Shown: positions 52,317 to 61,086 of the stretch, one piece after another
Position numbering within the stretch: the first letter of the stretch is position 1
How the letters are laid out: the number at the start of each line of letters is the position of its first letter
Origin: Paenibacillus montanisoli
GTDB lineage: Bacteria > Bacillota > Bacilli > Paenibacillales > Paenibacillaceae
Direction: 5' to 3'
Assembly: GCF_003268025.1 (NCBI RefSeq)
Contig: NZ_QLUW01000001.1
Span: 1,426,001-1,490,000, forward strand
Length of the DNA: 64,000 nt
Program-made: the position numbers and the translations under genes
Notes under the pieces: generated by a model
The model's database searches: none
What the model saw: the letters and a program-made list of their open reading frames with translations, nothing else
Told to the model about the DNA's origin: nothing

Positions 52317-53501
52317 TTATTTGCGTTGTTGCGGCACAGGCTTGTCCGGCCGGTTGTACTCGCGGGAGATACTCAGCAGAACGCCCATACTGAGCAGCGA
52401 TACGATAAGCGATGAACCGCCGTGGCTGACAAATGGAAGCGTTACGCCTGTAATCGGAATCGCACCGGTCACGCCTCCGATGTTGACAAGCGTCTGCACT
52501 GCGATCAGGCCTACGATGCCGACGCCGACGATCGTGCCGTAGCTGTCCGGACATCGCAGGGCAACAATGAGCCCGCGCCAAAGGAAAAATAAGTAGAAAA
52601 GCAAGAAGATCATGCTTCCGATAAATCCGAATTCCTCGGCGATAATCGAGAAGATAAAGTCGGAGTACGGATACGGCAAATATTTGAGCTTCTGCACGCT
52701 GTGACCGAAGCCGGCGCCGGTTATGCCGCCGTGGCCGAGTGCCTGCAGGGAGCGCGATAAGTGATAAGTACTGTTCTGTTCATCGGAAAGCGGATCCATA
52801 AATGCGGTGAAGCGATTGATCCTATACTGCCAGCCTTCTGGATTGCTCATGATGGAGATGCTTGCAATGGCAGTGACGAGCAAGCTGATGACGATGCCTG
52901 CAAGAAACAACTGCTTCAAATTGGCACCGCCGGCGACGATAATGATGAGCGCGCAAGCGGAAAGGACGATACAAGCGCCTAAATCGGGCTGCATCATAAT
53001 GATTCCGCAGAAAAACGCGATAATCACGAACACCGGAATAAGGCCTTTTTTGAAATCTCTAAATTTCTCGCCCTTCTTAGCAATGAGAGAGCCTAGATAA
53101 AGGATCAAGGCCAGTTTAGCGAACTCGGTCGGCTGAATGCCGATCGGCCCTACGTAGAGCCAGCTCTGAGCGCCGTTTAACTCCTTGCCAATGAAAGGGA
53201 CCAAAATGAGCGTAACCATGACGGGGAAAAAGTAGAGGATGAATCCTTTTTTAAACGCGTTATAGGGAATGTTCATGACTACGAACATCGAGATCGTGCC
53301 GAGAACGGCCCACATCAGCTGGCGCTTCGTAAAGAACAGAGCGTCGAAATTGGCATCCTTCGAGATGACGGCCGTATTGGAGCTTGCGCTGAACACCATG
53401 ACAAGTCCGAAACCGACCAGAAGCAGCGTGAGTACCAGGAGCAAGAAATCCGGCCTGCCGCGCAGGCCGTTTGTCTTCGATTTCGTCGTTTGTGGCTTCA
53501 T
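52317..53501 (-). CDS. ftsW: FtsW/RodA/SpoVE family lipid II polymerase
   Basis: A 394-residue membrane protein with about ten helices and SEDS-family motifs: GLVMVFSASSNTAVI, VGPIGIQPTEFAKLALILYLGSL, DLGACIVL, SIIAEEFGFIGS and TGVTLPFVSHGGSSL. Such enzymes polymerise septal peptidoglycan with a partner class B PBP; FtsW is likeliest, though RodA and SpoVE are close. The start is ATG 53501; a TTG at 53507 lies immediately after the stop of the preceding gene, and neither has a strong ribosome binding site, so translation is likely coupled to the yugN-like gene upstream. Confidence 0.9.
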   Translation of the reverse strand: MKPQTTKSKTNGLRGRPDFLLLVLTLLLVGFGLVMVFSASSNTAVISKDANFDALFFTKRQLMWAVLGTISMFVVMNIPYNAFKKGFILYFFPVMVTLILVPFIGKELNGAQSWLYVGPIGIQPTEFAKLALILYLGSLIAKKGEKFRDFKKGLIPVFVIIAFFCGIIMMQPDLGACIVLSACALIIIVAGGANLKQLFLAGIVISLLVTAIASISIMSNPEGWQYRINRFTAFMDPLSDEQNSTYHLSRSLQALGHGGITGAGFGHSVQKLKYLPYPYSDFIFSIIAEEFGFIGSMIFLLFYLFFLWRGLIVALRCPDSYGTIVGVGIVGLIAVQTLVNIGGVTGAIPITGVTLPFVSHGGSSLIVSLLSMGVLLSISREYNRPDKPVPQQRK

Positions 53502-53507
53502 AGCCAA

Positions 53508-53852
53508 TTAGGCGAGCAGTTTCTTCAATTCTTGTAGACGAGCATTTGCCGCATTCAGAATCGGCTGTGGAATCTGCGATTCGTAGTCTAGACCATGCGG
53601 GAATGTAGCTCGTCCGATATACACGGATTCCACTTGCAGCACAGCGTGAGAGGATTCCAGCTTGCCTTCAATTGCGCGGACATTGAAGCGCAGGAAGTAA
53701 TCTTCACGGTTCGTGCGGTCTTCCAGCTTCAGATCATATGTAGCGCGGTAATATTCCCATTGCCAGCGAACAAAGCCTAGCTTCTCCGCCGACTCGTCAA
53801 GATGCGAAAGTTCGCTAGTCATGCCGTTAAGGCCCGAGTTCTCAATTATCAT
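53508..53852 (-). CDS. YugN-like family protein
   Basis: A 114-residue soluble protein with the YugN pattern: LGFVRWQWEYYRATYDLKLEDRTNREDYFLRFNVRAIEGKLE, and YIGRATFPHGLDYESQIPQPILNAANARL near the end. Its function is unknown. The ATG at 53852 is preceded by AAGGAGG at nine bases, so a longer frame starting at TTG 53870 is rejected. It is tightly followed by ftsW, which suggests one transcript. Confidence 0.85.
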   Translation of the reverse strand: MIIENSGLNGMTSELSHLDESAEKLGFVRWQWEYYRATYDLKLEDRTNREDYFLRFNVRAIEGKLESSHAVLQVESVYIGRATFPHGLDYESQIPQPILNAANARLQELKKLLA

Positions 53853-54023
53853 CAGGTGATCCTCCTTCAAGCTTCAGAACAGGTTTTCTTCTTATCCATG
53901 ATAGTATTTTTCATGAACGAGCGCAAGCCTAACTCCAGAGGGCGCAAGGTATCAAAAGTGACATATTTACGAAAAATGTTCGTGATTTTCGCTCAAACCG
54001 AGTTTCTGTTCACTCTCTCATTC

Positions 54024-54032
54024 TGATACAAT
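54024..54032 (+). promoter_or_regulatory. Putative extended -10 promoter of the M20 hydrolase gene
   Basis: TGATACAAT (54024-54032), one mismatch to TGNTATAAT, 39 bases upstream of the GTG start. No convincing -35. Confidence 0.4.
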
Positions 54033-54070
54033 AGAGGATAAGTCAATTGTGATCGAGGGGGTTTGTAAGC

Positions 54071-55276
54071 GTGAGTATAACGAGCAAGATGGAGGCACAG
54101 CTGCAAACTGTCTATCCGAACATGGTGCAATGGCGCAGATATTTGCACCAGCACCCGGAGTTGTCTTTTCAGGAGAAGGAAACGTCGAGCTGGATCGCGC
54201 AGCGGCTGGAGGAACTGGGCTGCGAGGTGAAGACGGGGATCGGCGGCGGCTACGGTTTGATCGCTACGATACGCGGCGATAAGCCCGGACCGGTCATTGC
54301 CCTGCGCACCGACATGGATGCGCTGCCGATCCAAGACGAGAAAACAACAGCGTATGCCTCTAGGGTTCCAGGCGTCATGCATGCCTGCGGACACGATGCG
54401 CATACGTCGACGATGCTTGCCATCGCCGGTTTCTATGCCGAGAATAAAGCGCTTGTTGCAGGGGAACGGCGATTGTTCTTCCAACCTGCGGAAGAGGTAT
54501 GCCCAGGCGGCGCCCTCGGTATGATCGCAGGAGGAGCGCTGGATGGCGTGGATGCGATCTATGGCGTACATCTGTGGACGCCGCTTCCTTACGGGACTGC
54601 GGCAACAAGACCGGGACCGTTCATGGCTGCCCCGGATGAAATCTATATCGATATTAAAGGCAAAGGCGGACACGGCGGCTTGCCGCATGAAACCGTCGAT
54701 GCCGTTGTGGTCGCTTCGGCCATCGTTCAAGCGATACAATCCATCGTAAGCCGCAATGTCAATCCGCTTGATCCCGCCGTCGTATCGATCGGCTCCATCC
54801 ATGCAGGCTCGACGGCCAATGTCATTGCGGAAAAGTGCAGGATGACGGGAACCGTCCGATCGTTTACAGAGGAAGTTCGGGCCTTTATCAAAGACAGGCT
54901 GAAAACGATCGTCATGCAGACAGCCGCCATGTATGGCGCCACGGCTGAGCTCGAATACCGTGAAGGGTATCCGCCGGTTATGAACGATGCGGCTGAAACG
55001 GCCAGGTTCTTTAAGATCGCGCCCGCGGAGTTCGGGATCGAAGGGGCGATGGAATCGACGCTGATTATGGCGGGAGAAGACTTTTCTTACTATTTGCGCA
55101 AGGTCCCGGGCTGCTTTATGTTCGTCGGGGCAGGAAACGAAGAGTGCGGCGCGGTATATCCGCATCACCACCCGCGCTTCGATCTCGATGAACGAGCGAT
55201 GCTGAAGGCGGCTAAGCTAATGATTGCGATGGCGGAAGATTATGCCGCGGACGCGACTGCAGCGTCACATTCATAA
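54071..55276 (+). CDS. M20D family amidohydrolase/peptidase
   Basis: A 401-residue zinc hydrolase of the M20D (amidohydrolase) type: WRRYLHQHPELSFQEKET, ALRTDMDALPIQDE, the metal motif MHACGHDAHTS, FFQPAEEVCPGGALGMIAGGAL and the C-terminal AGEDFSYYLRKVPGCFMF and HHHPRFDLDE. Family members remove acyl groups from amino acids, or hydrolyse N-acetyl-diaminopimelate, hippurate or indole amides; the substrate here is not known. The start is GTG 54071 after GAGGGGG. Monocistronic. Confidence 0.9.
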   Translation: MSITSKMEAQLQTVYPNMVQWRRYLHQHPELSFQEKETSSWIAQRLEELGCEVKTGIGGGYGLIATIRGDKPGPVIALRTDMDALPIQDEKTTAYASRVPGVMHACGHDAHTSTMLAIAGFYAENKALVAGERRLFFQPAEEVCPGGALGMIAGGALDGVDAIYGVHLWTPLPYGTAATRPGPFMAAPDEIYIDIKGKGGHGGLPHETVDAVVVASAIVQAIQSIVSRNVNPLDPAVVSIGSIHAGSTANVIAEKCRMTGTVRSFTEEVRAFIKDRLKTIVMQTAAMYGATAELEYREGYPPVMNDAAETARFFKIAPAEFGIEGAMESTLIMAGEDFSYYLRKVPGCFMFVGAGNEECGAVYPHHHPRFDLDERAMLKAAKLMIAMAEDYAADATAASHS

Positions 55277-55359
55277 AAAATCCGCAATCGGCAACCCTAA
55301 CGGATGAAGTCCAGGCATACTTTAACGTGTTCTGTGATTCATCAAGGAGGGAACAGTAA

Positions 55360-55809
55360 GTGACGCGACAAATCAAGGATATCATGTCAACCGATTGTGT
55401 AACTGCAAAGATGGAAGATAACGTTTATGAGCTTGCGGTTTTGATGAGGGACCATAACATCGGGTTTGTGCCGATTGTCGACGGACAGAAGCTGATCGGC
55501 ATCGTAACCGACCGCGACTTGGTCGTTCGGGGCTACGCCGAGAAGCATTCCGGATCGACCGCGGTATCGGAAGTGATTACGACCGATATCGTGACGATTG
55601 ATTCCAGCACTTCGGTAGATGAAGCTGCCGGAATAATGGCATCCAATCAAATCCGCCGGCTGCCCGTCGTCGAGAACGGCAACCTCGTCGGGATCGTGGC
55701 GATCGGGGATCTAGCGGTTCGGGAGATCTTCGTTAACGAAGCGGGAGATGCGCTCAGCAGCATTTCGCAGCAGAATCATAACGAGCATCACCACCCTGTA
55801 GTTCATTAA
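55360..55809 (+). CDS. Two-CBS-domain protein
   Basis: A 149-residue protein made of two CBS domains (residues 1-60: IKDIMSTDCVTAKMEDNVYELAVLMRDHNIGFVPIVDG; residues 70-130: ITTDIVTIDSSTSVDEAAGIMASNQIRRLPVVENGNLVGIVAIGDL) and a histidine-rich tail (QQNHNEHHHP). CBS pairs bind adenine nucleotides and act as energy sensors. It resembles YhcV of Bacillus; it is not AcuB (no ACT domain). The start is GTG 55360 after AAGGAGG. The His tail could bind metal. Confidence 0.88.
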   Translation: MTRQIKDIMSTDCVTAKMEDNVYELAVLMRDHNIGFVPIVDGQKLIGIVTDRDLVVRGYAEKHSGSTAVSEVITTDIVTIDSSTSVDEAAGIMASNQIRRLPVVENGNLVGIVAIGDLAVREIFVNEAGDALSSISQQNHNEHHHPVVH

Positions 55810-55816
55810 ATGTAGG

Positions 55817-55852
55817 AAGCGATTTGGCCGAAATGGCCGAATCGCTTTTTTT
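55817..55852 (+). terminator. Terminator after the CBS gene
   Basis: Stem AAGCGATTTGGCC/GGCCGAATCGCTT (one mismatch) with a GAAAT loop and a T7 run. Confidence 0.88.
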
Positions 55853-55942
55853 ATGCATATTTTTGGCTAAAAGTTTTCATACTGACAGAATGATACATTA
55901 GGCGAAGTGCATGCACTTTCAGCGAGTCAAGGAGAGGATAGG

Positions 55943-57685
55943 ATGTTTAAACGCGAAAATCGGCCGTTGTGCGTACAGGCGGATTTTACAGTGCTTCTTG
56001 ATGAACGCCATCAGGATGCGGAGGCGGCGCGGGAGCAGCTGTGCCGGTTTGCCGACCTCGTGAAAAGGCCGGGACATCTGCATACATATCGAATATCGCC
56101 GATGTCTCTTTGGCATGCAGCATCGTTAGGCATGACGCCTCAAGACATGCTGCGCGTGCTGTCGGAGTACAGCTGTTATGAAATTCCGCTCCCCGTATCA
56201 AGCGGCATTCGCAAGCTGGCGGACCGGTATGGAAAGCTCATGCTCCAGCAGACCCAAGACGGTGAACTTCTGCTGCTCGGCGAGGAAGAATTGCTGGCGA
56301 CGCTAGGCACGAACAAAACAATTGCGAGCTACCTATATCCTGCAAAAGAGAGCGAGAAGAGATCGGTACGGCTTGAGGCGAGAGGGCTTCTCAAGCAGGA
56401 GCTGATCCGCATGGGTTATCCGGTACTCGATTTAGCCGGCTACCGGCATGGCGAAGCGCTCGAGGTGGAAATGAGAGAGACGAGCGCGGGCGGCAGACAG
56501 TTCCAGCTGCGCGATTATCAGGAACGGGCGGTCAATTTGTTTTACCGCGAAGGTCAAGCCGACGGCGGCAGCGGCGTGCTCGTGCTGCCTTGCGGTGCAG
56601 GCAAAACCATTATCGGCATCGCGGCGCTTGCCCGGCTTCGCTGCGATACGTTGATCCTGACGTCGAACGTCACCTCCGTCAACCAATGGAGAGCGGAGCT
56701 GCTCGATAAAACGACGTTAACCGAGCGGCAAATCGGCACCTATGCCTCATCGGCTAAAGAGGTGCGTCCAGTCACGATCGCGACGTATCAGATTTTGACG
56801 AACCGCCGGCAAAAGGGAGACGAATACAGCAATATGAGGCTGTTCGGCCAGCGGAACTGGGGGCTGATCATCTATGACGAAGTTCATCTGCTCCCAGCTC
56901 CGGTTTTTCGGATGACCGCCGATTTGCAAGCGACGAGACGGCTCGGCCTAACGGCAACGCTCGTTCGTGAGGATGGCCGGGAGGAAGATGTGTTTTCCTT
57001 GATCGGTCCGAAGCGTTTCGATCTTCCTTGGAAGACGCTGGAATCCAGAAGCTGGATTGCTTCGTTGTCTTGCACCGAGATCCGCATGCCGATGGCCCAT
57101 GACGAGCTTGAAAGTTACCTTGCGGCTGAGGAAAAGGCGAAGATACGAATCGCAGGCGAAAATTCGGTCAAAATCGACGTTGTCAAGCGGCTGCTGCAAG
57201 TCTATAAAGGGAAGCCGGCACTAGTCATCGGCCAATATTTAACCCAGCTTCACCGTCTTGCCGAAGAGCTGGATGCGCCTGTACTAACAGGCGAGCTGCC
57301 GCATGAAGAGCGGGCTCGCCTCTATGAGGCATTCAAAGCGGGCGAGATCCCGGTTCTCGTTGTTTCGAAGGTCGCTAATTTTGCCGTCGATTTGCCGGAT
57401 GCAGCCGTTGCCATCCAAGTTTCCGGAAGCTATGGCTCGCGTCAGGAGGAAGCGCAGCGGATCGGCCGGATATTGCGCCCGAAGCATGGCGATAACCAAG
57501 CATGGTTTTATACCCTCGTGTCCCAAGGAACTAGAGAGACGGAATACGCAAGCAGAAGGCAGCTCTTCCTGCTGGAGCAGGGATACCACTATGAGCTTAA
57601 GGAATGGTCCGAGCATGAGTCGGCGCTGCTGGAAGCTGAAGCCGACGACCAGGCTGGCAGCGGTCTCAGGGAGGCGGCGCAATGA
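55943..57685 (+). CDS. XPB-type DNA helicase
   Basis: A 580-residue superfamily 2 helicase of the XPB/Ssl2/RAD25 group. An N-terminal domain (1-180) is followed by the helicase core: Q-motif-like LRDYQERAVNLF, Walker A PCGAGKT (216-222), SNVTSVNQWRAEL (motif Ia), DEVH box (312-315), motif III TATL, the XPB-specific RED motif (residues 342-344, in LVREDGRE), and HD2 with QRIGRILRP. RED links the core to DNA opening in eukaryotic TFIIH. The ATG at 55943 has AAGGAGAGG upstream; a longer reading lacks one. It overlaps the next gene by four bases (ATGA). Bacterial XPB proteins are 3'-to-5' helicases implicated in DNA repair or transcription. Confidence 0.9.
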   Translation: MFKRENRPLCVQADFTVLLDERHQDAEAAREQLCRFADLVKRPGHLHTYRISPMSLWHAASLGMTPQDMLRVLSEYSCYEIPLPVSSGIRKLADRYGKLMLQQTQDGELLLLGEEELLATLGTNKTIASYLYPAKESEKRSVRLEARGLLKQELIRMGYPVLDLAGYRHGEALEVEMRETSAGGRQFQLRDYQERAVNLFYREGQADGGSGVLVLPCGAGKTIIGIAALARLRCDTLILTSNVTSVNQWRAELLDKTTLTERQIGTYASSAKEVRPVTIATYQILTNRRQKGDEYSNMRLFGQRNWGLIIYDEVHLLPAPVFRMTADLQATRRLGLTATLVREDGREEDVFSLIGPKRFDLPWKTLESRSWIASLSCTEIRMPMAHDELESYLAAEEKAKIRIAGENSVKIDVVKRLLQVYKGKPALVIGQYLTQLHRLAEELDAPVLTGELPHEERARLYEAFKAGEIPVLVVSKVANFAVDLPDAAVAIQVSGSYGSRQEEAQRIGRILRPKHGDNQAWFYTLVSQGTRETEYASRRQLFLLEQGYHYELKEWSEHESALLEAEADDQAGSGLREAAQ

Positions 57686-59475
57686 ATCTGAAGGACATAA
57701 CGACCAGGCTGTCTGACAGCCATAAAGACGCATTCGGGAATAGTCCGTTATGGCAGGCTTGTAAGAACGATGGGACGTGGCCGGACATATTGTGGAGCCG
57801 CAGCGGCACACAACACGCTTGGCAGGCTTTATCCAGAGAGGCCAAGTACGCGCTCGAGACGGCCGTGAGCGCGTTCGGTCCGATGGCTTTCAGTGAGGAG
57901 CAGCTGCTAGCTGCAGCCCGCCCCGGCGTGGCGGGAGCGGAATTGCGCGTTGGTCTGCTTCAGCTGATGGAGGCGGGCATTTTGTTTGCCGTGCGGAAAG
58001 GTTGGGGGGAAAAGCAGTTTGTGCTGCCGGCCGATAACTATCCCATTTGGTATGAAACGATGGTGACCATGCAGCAAAAGAAGGATAAAGCTATCGTTCT
58101 TGTGCCGGAAGCAGTTGAAGCATGGGAGGTCGTCGCATCGGAAGAGAACGGCTACACGCCCCCGTTTAGCCTGCAATGCGTATATGTCACGGCAGAGCTG
58201 CTGAATAGCGGCATGAAACGGACGACCAAAGGGCTGCTAACGAAGCGGACGATTCAGAAGTGCGTCGACCAGTTATACGTTCAAAGCGGCCATTTTGCTC
58301 CATTGGCGAAATCAGAGCCTGCTGTACCCGCTGCCGAAACGGGCGAGACATATCCGCTGCAGCTGGCGATCTTCCTTGAACTTGCGGCGATAAAAGGCTG
58401 GTTAGCGGAACTCCCTCACGCATACGCGCTGCGTGAAGAGAACTGGAATAGCTGGCTGGAGCAGCAGCCGCTGCATCGGGAAACGGAACTGCTTCAACAT
58501 ATCTTGTCGCTGTATATGGATAAAAGCGCAGCCGTCGCCATCGGCGTTGCAGCGCTGTGCTTGCTCCCGCCCTATTCCTGGTTCAGGCTGGACGATGTGG
58601 AAAACCAGCTCTCGCTCCGGCAAGCTCATGCGGCGATAACGAAGCCGGTTGCTCCGACGCTGCAGGCCTGGTGCGGTCTCCTCCGCGCCCTGGGGTGGAT
58701 GGAAATCGCTTCGGATGAGCAGGGCCAGCAGGTATTTCGATGGCTCATTCCTGCTGACATAACGGCTCAGGGGACGATAGAGGACGATCGTCAAAGCGCC
58801 GGACTTGCGCAAATTACGCCGGATGGCGATATATACGTCCCGGGCGATTGCAGCTGTACGACGATCTGGCAGCTGGAGCGGCTCGCCGTCCGAAAACGAA
58901 CCGACCACATTGCCGTCTACCGTTTAGACCGACGCAGCCTCAAACCGGATGCAGCGGCAAGCATCTCGGCAATGGCGCTTACCGAATTTCTGGAGGAGGC
59001 GTCCGGAGAGAGACTGCCGGAAACCGTCCGCGCTTTTATAGCGGATGAATTCGGAAGCATCACAGTTACACTGCAAGGATCCGATCCCGCGGTAAGCCTG
59101 CTGCCCATGCCGTTATTGGAGAACGCAAGCGGAGATAAGGCGTCTTATGAACTCTTGACGGAAAGGCTTCCGTTAAAAGCGTTATTCACCGGCATTGATG
59201 AAGTGCCGTCCATGTGGCTGAAGCAGTTCAGAGCCTACCACAGCTCCACGAGAAGGGAACTGATGGAACTGGCGTTAAGCTGGCGAACCCCGGTTAAACT
59301 AAGCTGTGAAGGTGATGTAAGACCATTCGTGCCTGAACGCATCGTAGACGCGGACGGCCGCTGGAGCGTTGTCGGCCATTTCCAATCGGAGGACGGCTTC
59401 TCGCCCGCAGAGCTTAAACCGGACATGTGGCAGGAAATGATGCTGGTATTGCCGGTCGATATTGGCAGTATTTAG
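57682..59475 (+). CDS. Helicase-associated (XPB/Ssl2-like C-terminal type) protein
   Basis: A 597-residue cytoplasmic protein, largely helical, with no helicase motif of its own. The last 250 residues (from about GLAQITPDGDIYVPGDCS to the DIGSI end) resemble the helicase-C-3/XPB-associated domain found in actinobacterial proteins encoded next to bacterial XPB; the first 330 look like tandem winged-helix units (LSREAKYALETAVSAFGPMAF; VGLLQLMEAGILFAVRKGW; LAIFLELAAIKGWLAEL). The four-base overlap with the XPB gene indicates coupled translation. By analogy with archaeal XPB-Bax1 it may be a functional partner, but no nuclease motif is obvious. Confidence 0.75.
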   Translation: MNLKDITTRLSDSHKDAFGNSPLWQACKNDGTWPDILWSRSGTQHAWQALSREAKYALETAVSAFGPMAFSEEQLLAAARPGVAGAELRVGLLQLMEAGILFAVRKGWGEKQFVLPADNYPIWYETMVTMQQKKDKAIVLVPEAVEAWEVVASEENGYTPPFSLQCVYVTAELLNSGMKRTTKGLLTKRTIQKCVDQLYVQSGHFAPLAKSEPAVPAAETGETYPLQLAIFLELAAIKGWLAELPHAYALREENWNSWLEQQPLHRETELLQHILSLYMDKSAAVAIGVAALCLLPPYSWFRLDDVENQLSLRQAHAAITKPVAPTLQAWCGLLRALGWMEIASDEQGQQVFRWLIPADITAQGTIEDDRQSAGLAQITPDGDIYVPGDCSCTTIWQLERLAVRKRTDHIAVYRLDRRSLKPDAAASISAMALTEFLEEASGERLPETVRAFIADEFGSITVTLQGSDPAVSLLPMPLLENASGDKASYELLTERLPLKALFTGIDEVPSMWLKQFRAYHSSTRRELMELALSWRTPVKLSCEGDVRPFVPERIVDADGRWSVVGHFQSEDGFSPAELKPDMWQEMMLVLPVDIGSI

Positions 59476-59570
59476 GCTCAATCTAGCGGTCCGCTCTACC
59501 TTTTTCAGTCTATGGTATGGTATGATACGAAATAGGCGGCAGCCTATTGTTCATAAAAGGGGCGGATATT

Positions 59571-60059
59571 ATGCAAACAATGCCATTATCAGACCCTGCA
59601 GAGCTTGAAATGAGTAGTCATTCCTCGCTTGATATGGGGCATCTGCTATTAAGCGCCTATGAAATTGGCGATATGGTTAACCAATCGGCAGAAGTGGCCG
59701 AATACGCATATTGGAAATCGGTTGTCGATCAAGATGAGCGGGTACACCAGCTCGTCAAGCAATTTGCCAAAGCGAAAGAGCAGTTCGCCGATTGCGAACG
59801 GTTCGGACGGTTTCATCCCGACTATCACGCAGCGAAAGATAAAGTGGTAGCGATTGAACAGCAATTGAACGAGATCGAGAGCGTCAGCCGGTTCAAGGCT
59901 GCAGAGCAGCAGGTGGATGATTTGCTGCACGAAATCGCGAAGCAGATCGCAAGCTCGGTATCGGAGACGATCAAGGTTCCAAGCAACGACCCGTTGCCTA
60001 AAGGCGGCGGTTGCGGCAGCGGCGGTTCCTGCAGCTGCGGCAGCGGAGGATGCGGGTAA
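59571..60059 (+). CDS. ylbF: YlbF family regulator with Cys-rich tail
   Basis: A 162-residue helical protein of the YlbF/YmcA family (QVDDLLHEIAKQIASSVSE near the C-terminus; YEIGDMVNQSAEVAEYAYWKSVVDQDERVHQLVKQFAKAKE in the middle). It ends in a glycine/cysteine run with four Cys (GGGCGSGGSCSCGSGGCG). In Bacillus the YlbF-YmcA-YaaT (Y) complex carries iron-sulfur clusters and affects competence, sporulation and RNase Y-dependent mRNA processing; a Cys tail fits cluster binding. The ATG at 59571 follows AAAGGGG. Co-directional with ylbG 27 bases on. Confidence 0.88.
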   Translation: MQTMPLSDPAELEMSSHSSLDMGHLLLSAYEIGDMVNQSAEVAEYAYWKSVVDQDERVHQLVKQFAKAKEQFADCERFGRFHPDYHAAKDKVVAIEQQLNEIESVSRFKAAEQQVDDLLHEIAKQIASSVSETIKVPSNDPLPKGGGCGSGGSCSCGSGGCG

Positions 60060-60086
60060 CGAAGAGAGGAAACGGGGGGAGCTTAC

Positions 60087-60350
60087 ATGTTTTCGGAACG
60101 CGTCGGTTATATTGTCTGGGTAAGCGATCTCAAAGCTGCCCGTTCGTTGGAGAAATACGGAACAGTCCATTACGTGTCCCGTAAAATGCACTATGTCGTC
60201 ATGTATATGAATGCCGACCGTTCCGAGGAAGTCGTCCGCAACATGGGGCGACTGCCGTACGTGAAACGGATTGAACGTTCATACCGCAATGAAATCAAGA
60301 CGGAATACACGCAGGGCGTGCCTGATAAGACACGTTTCTATAGTTTGTAA
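60087..60350 (+). CDS. ylbG: YlbG family protein
   Basis: An 87-residue protein of the DUF2129/YlbG family (RVGYIVWVSDLKAARSLEKYGTVHYVSRKMHYVVMYMNAD; LPYVKRIERSYRNEIKTEY). A small ferredoxin-like fold of unknown function. GGGGGGAG lies before the ATG. It follows ylbF by 27 bases, matching the ylbF-ylbG neighbourhood of Bacillus. The region after it (to 60450) has a weak hairpin near 60360-60400 with T5 that could be its terminator. Confidence 0.88.
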   Translation: MFSERVGYIVWVSDLKAARSLEKYGTVHYVSRKMHYVVMYMNADRSEEVVRNMGRLPYVKRIERSYRNEIKTEYTQGVPDKTRFYSL

Positions 60351-60449
60351 TGGAATTGCCGGCTCCCGATCGTGACTACGTTTGGGGGCTGTTTTTATAT
60401 CACATTTATATCCATTAAATTACAATTTTGGTGTGACTTTATTTTATTA

Positions 60450-60477
60450 TTGAAATCTTGGACAGGCATGCTACAAT
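60450..60477 (+). promoter_or_regulatory. Putative sigma-A promoter of the 60.5-kb gene
   Basis: TTGAAA (60450-60455), a 16-base spacer, extended -10 TGCTACAAT ending at 60477; 58 bases upstream of the chosen GTG start. Confidence 0.6.
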
Positions 60478-60535
60478 AATATGGAAAGTACATATAGATC
60501 ATAAGGCCTATTGCGTGGGGAGGGGTGAATCGCGG

Positions 60536-60973
60536 GTGAAAGACAAGATGACGGAAAGATGGAACACGTATGAGTCGTTCCACGTCGTGCTTGGAGATAA
60601 GAAAGTGGCTGATATCGTCATCACGAACCATGCGAAGAGCCGCTGGACCGATCGCGTCGAGAGCGAGAGAACCGGCTTCGAGGACATTGCGGATTTCATG
60701 TGGCAGTGTTTGAAGCAGGGGCGGATCGAGCCTTATTACCGAAATGAGCAAGACGTGTATTTGATCGATGACGATCTCGTGTTTGTCGCCGAGTTTGCTG
60801 TCCTTGAGAAGGAAACCGATTTGGCCGGGAATCCGCTGCACAAGATGATCGTCGTAACCTTCCTCGGACGAATGTCCGAAACTATAGAACTACGAGACCT
60901 CAAGTCTTATTACTCATGGCTGAGACATTCCCGGAGAATGACTTTAATAAAGAATAGCAGGAAACGGAAATAA
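60536..60973 (+). CDS. Unknown protein, possibly DUF4258-like
   Basis: A 145-residue soluble protein. Its core reads VADIVITNHAKSRWTDRVESERTGFEDIADFMWQCLKQGRIEPYY followed by beta-strands (DVYLIDDDLVFVAEF; KMIVVTFLGRM), an order of a His-Ala-x-x-Arg helix, a helix and a beta sheet that recalls DUF4258-type proteins. The C-terminal tail is basic (SWLRHSRRMTLIKNSRKRK). The start is GTG 60536, ten bases after GGAGGGG; an upstream ATG frame overlaps the promoter and is rejected. Alone with promoter and terminator. Function not recognised. Confidence 0.55.
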   Translation: MKDKMTERWNTYESFHVVLGDKKVADIVITNHAKSRWTDRVESERTGFEDIADFMWQCLKQGRIEPYYRNEQDVYLIDDDLVFVAEFAVLEKETDLAGNPLHKMIVVTFLGRMSETIELRDLKSYYSWLRHSRRMTLIKNSRKRK

Positions 60974-60986
60974 TCGTGATCATAAG

Positions 60987-61018
60987 GAAAGCATGGGTGG
61001 CTGCACTCATGCTTTTTT
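60987..61018 (+). terminator. Terminator after the 60.5-kb gene
   Basis: A stem AAAGCATGGGTG/CACTCATGCTTT with one mismatch, followed by T6. Confidence 0.8.
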
Positions 61019-61086
61019 AATTATTTGGGAGAATGATGGCGGTTTGATGTATAATGAAAGCTGACAGAAAGGAAGGGATGCCCTTC

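Noticed and set aside
55360-55809. The CBS-domain gene as a displaced acuB
   Set aside because: AcuB carries a C-terminal ACT-type domain and is longer (about 210 residues); this protein is only two CBS domains with a histidine tail.
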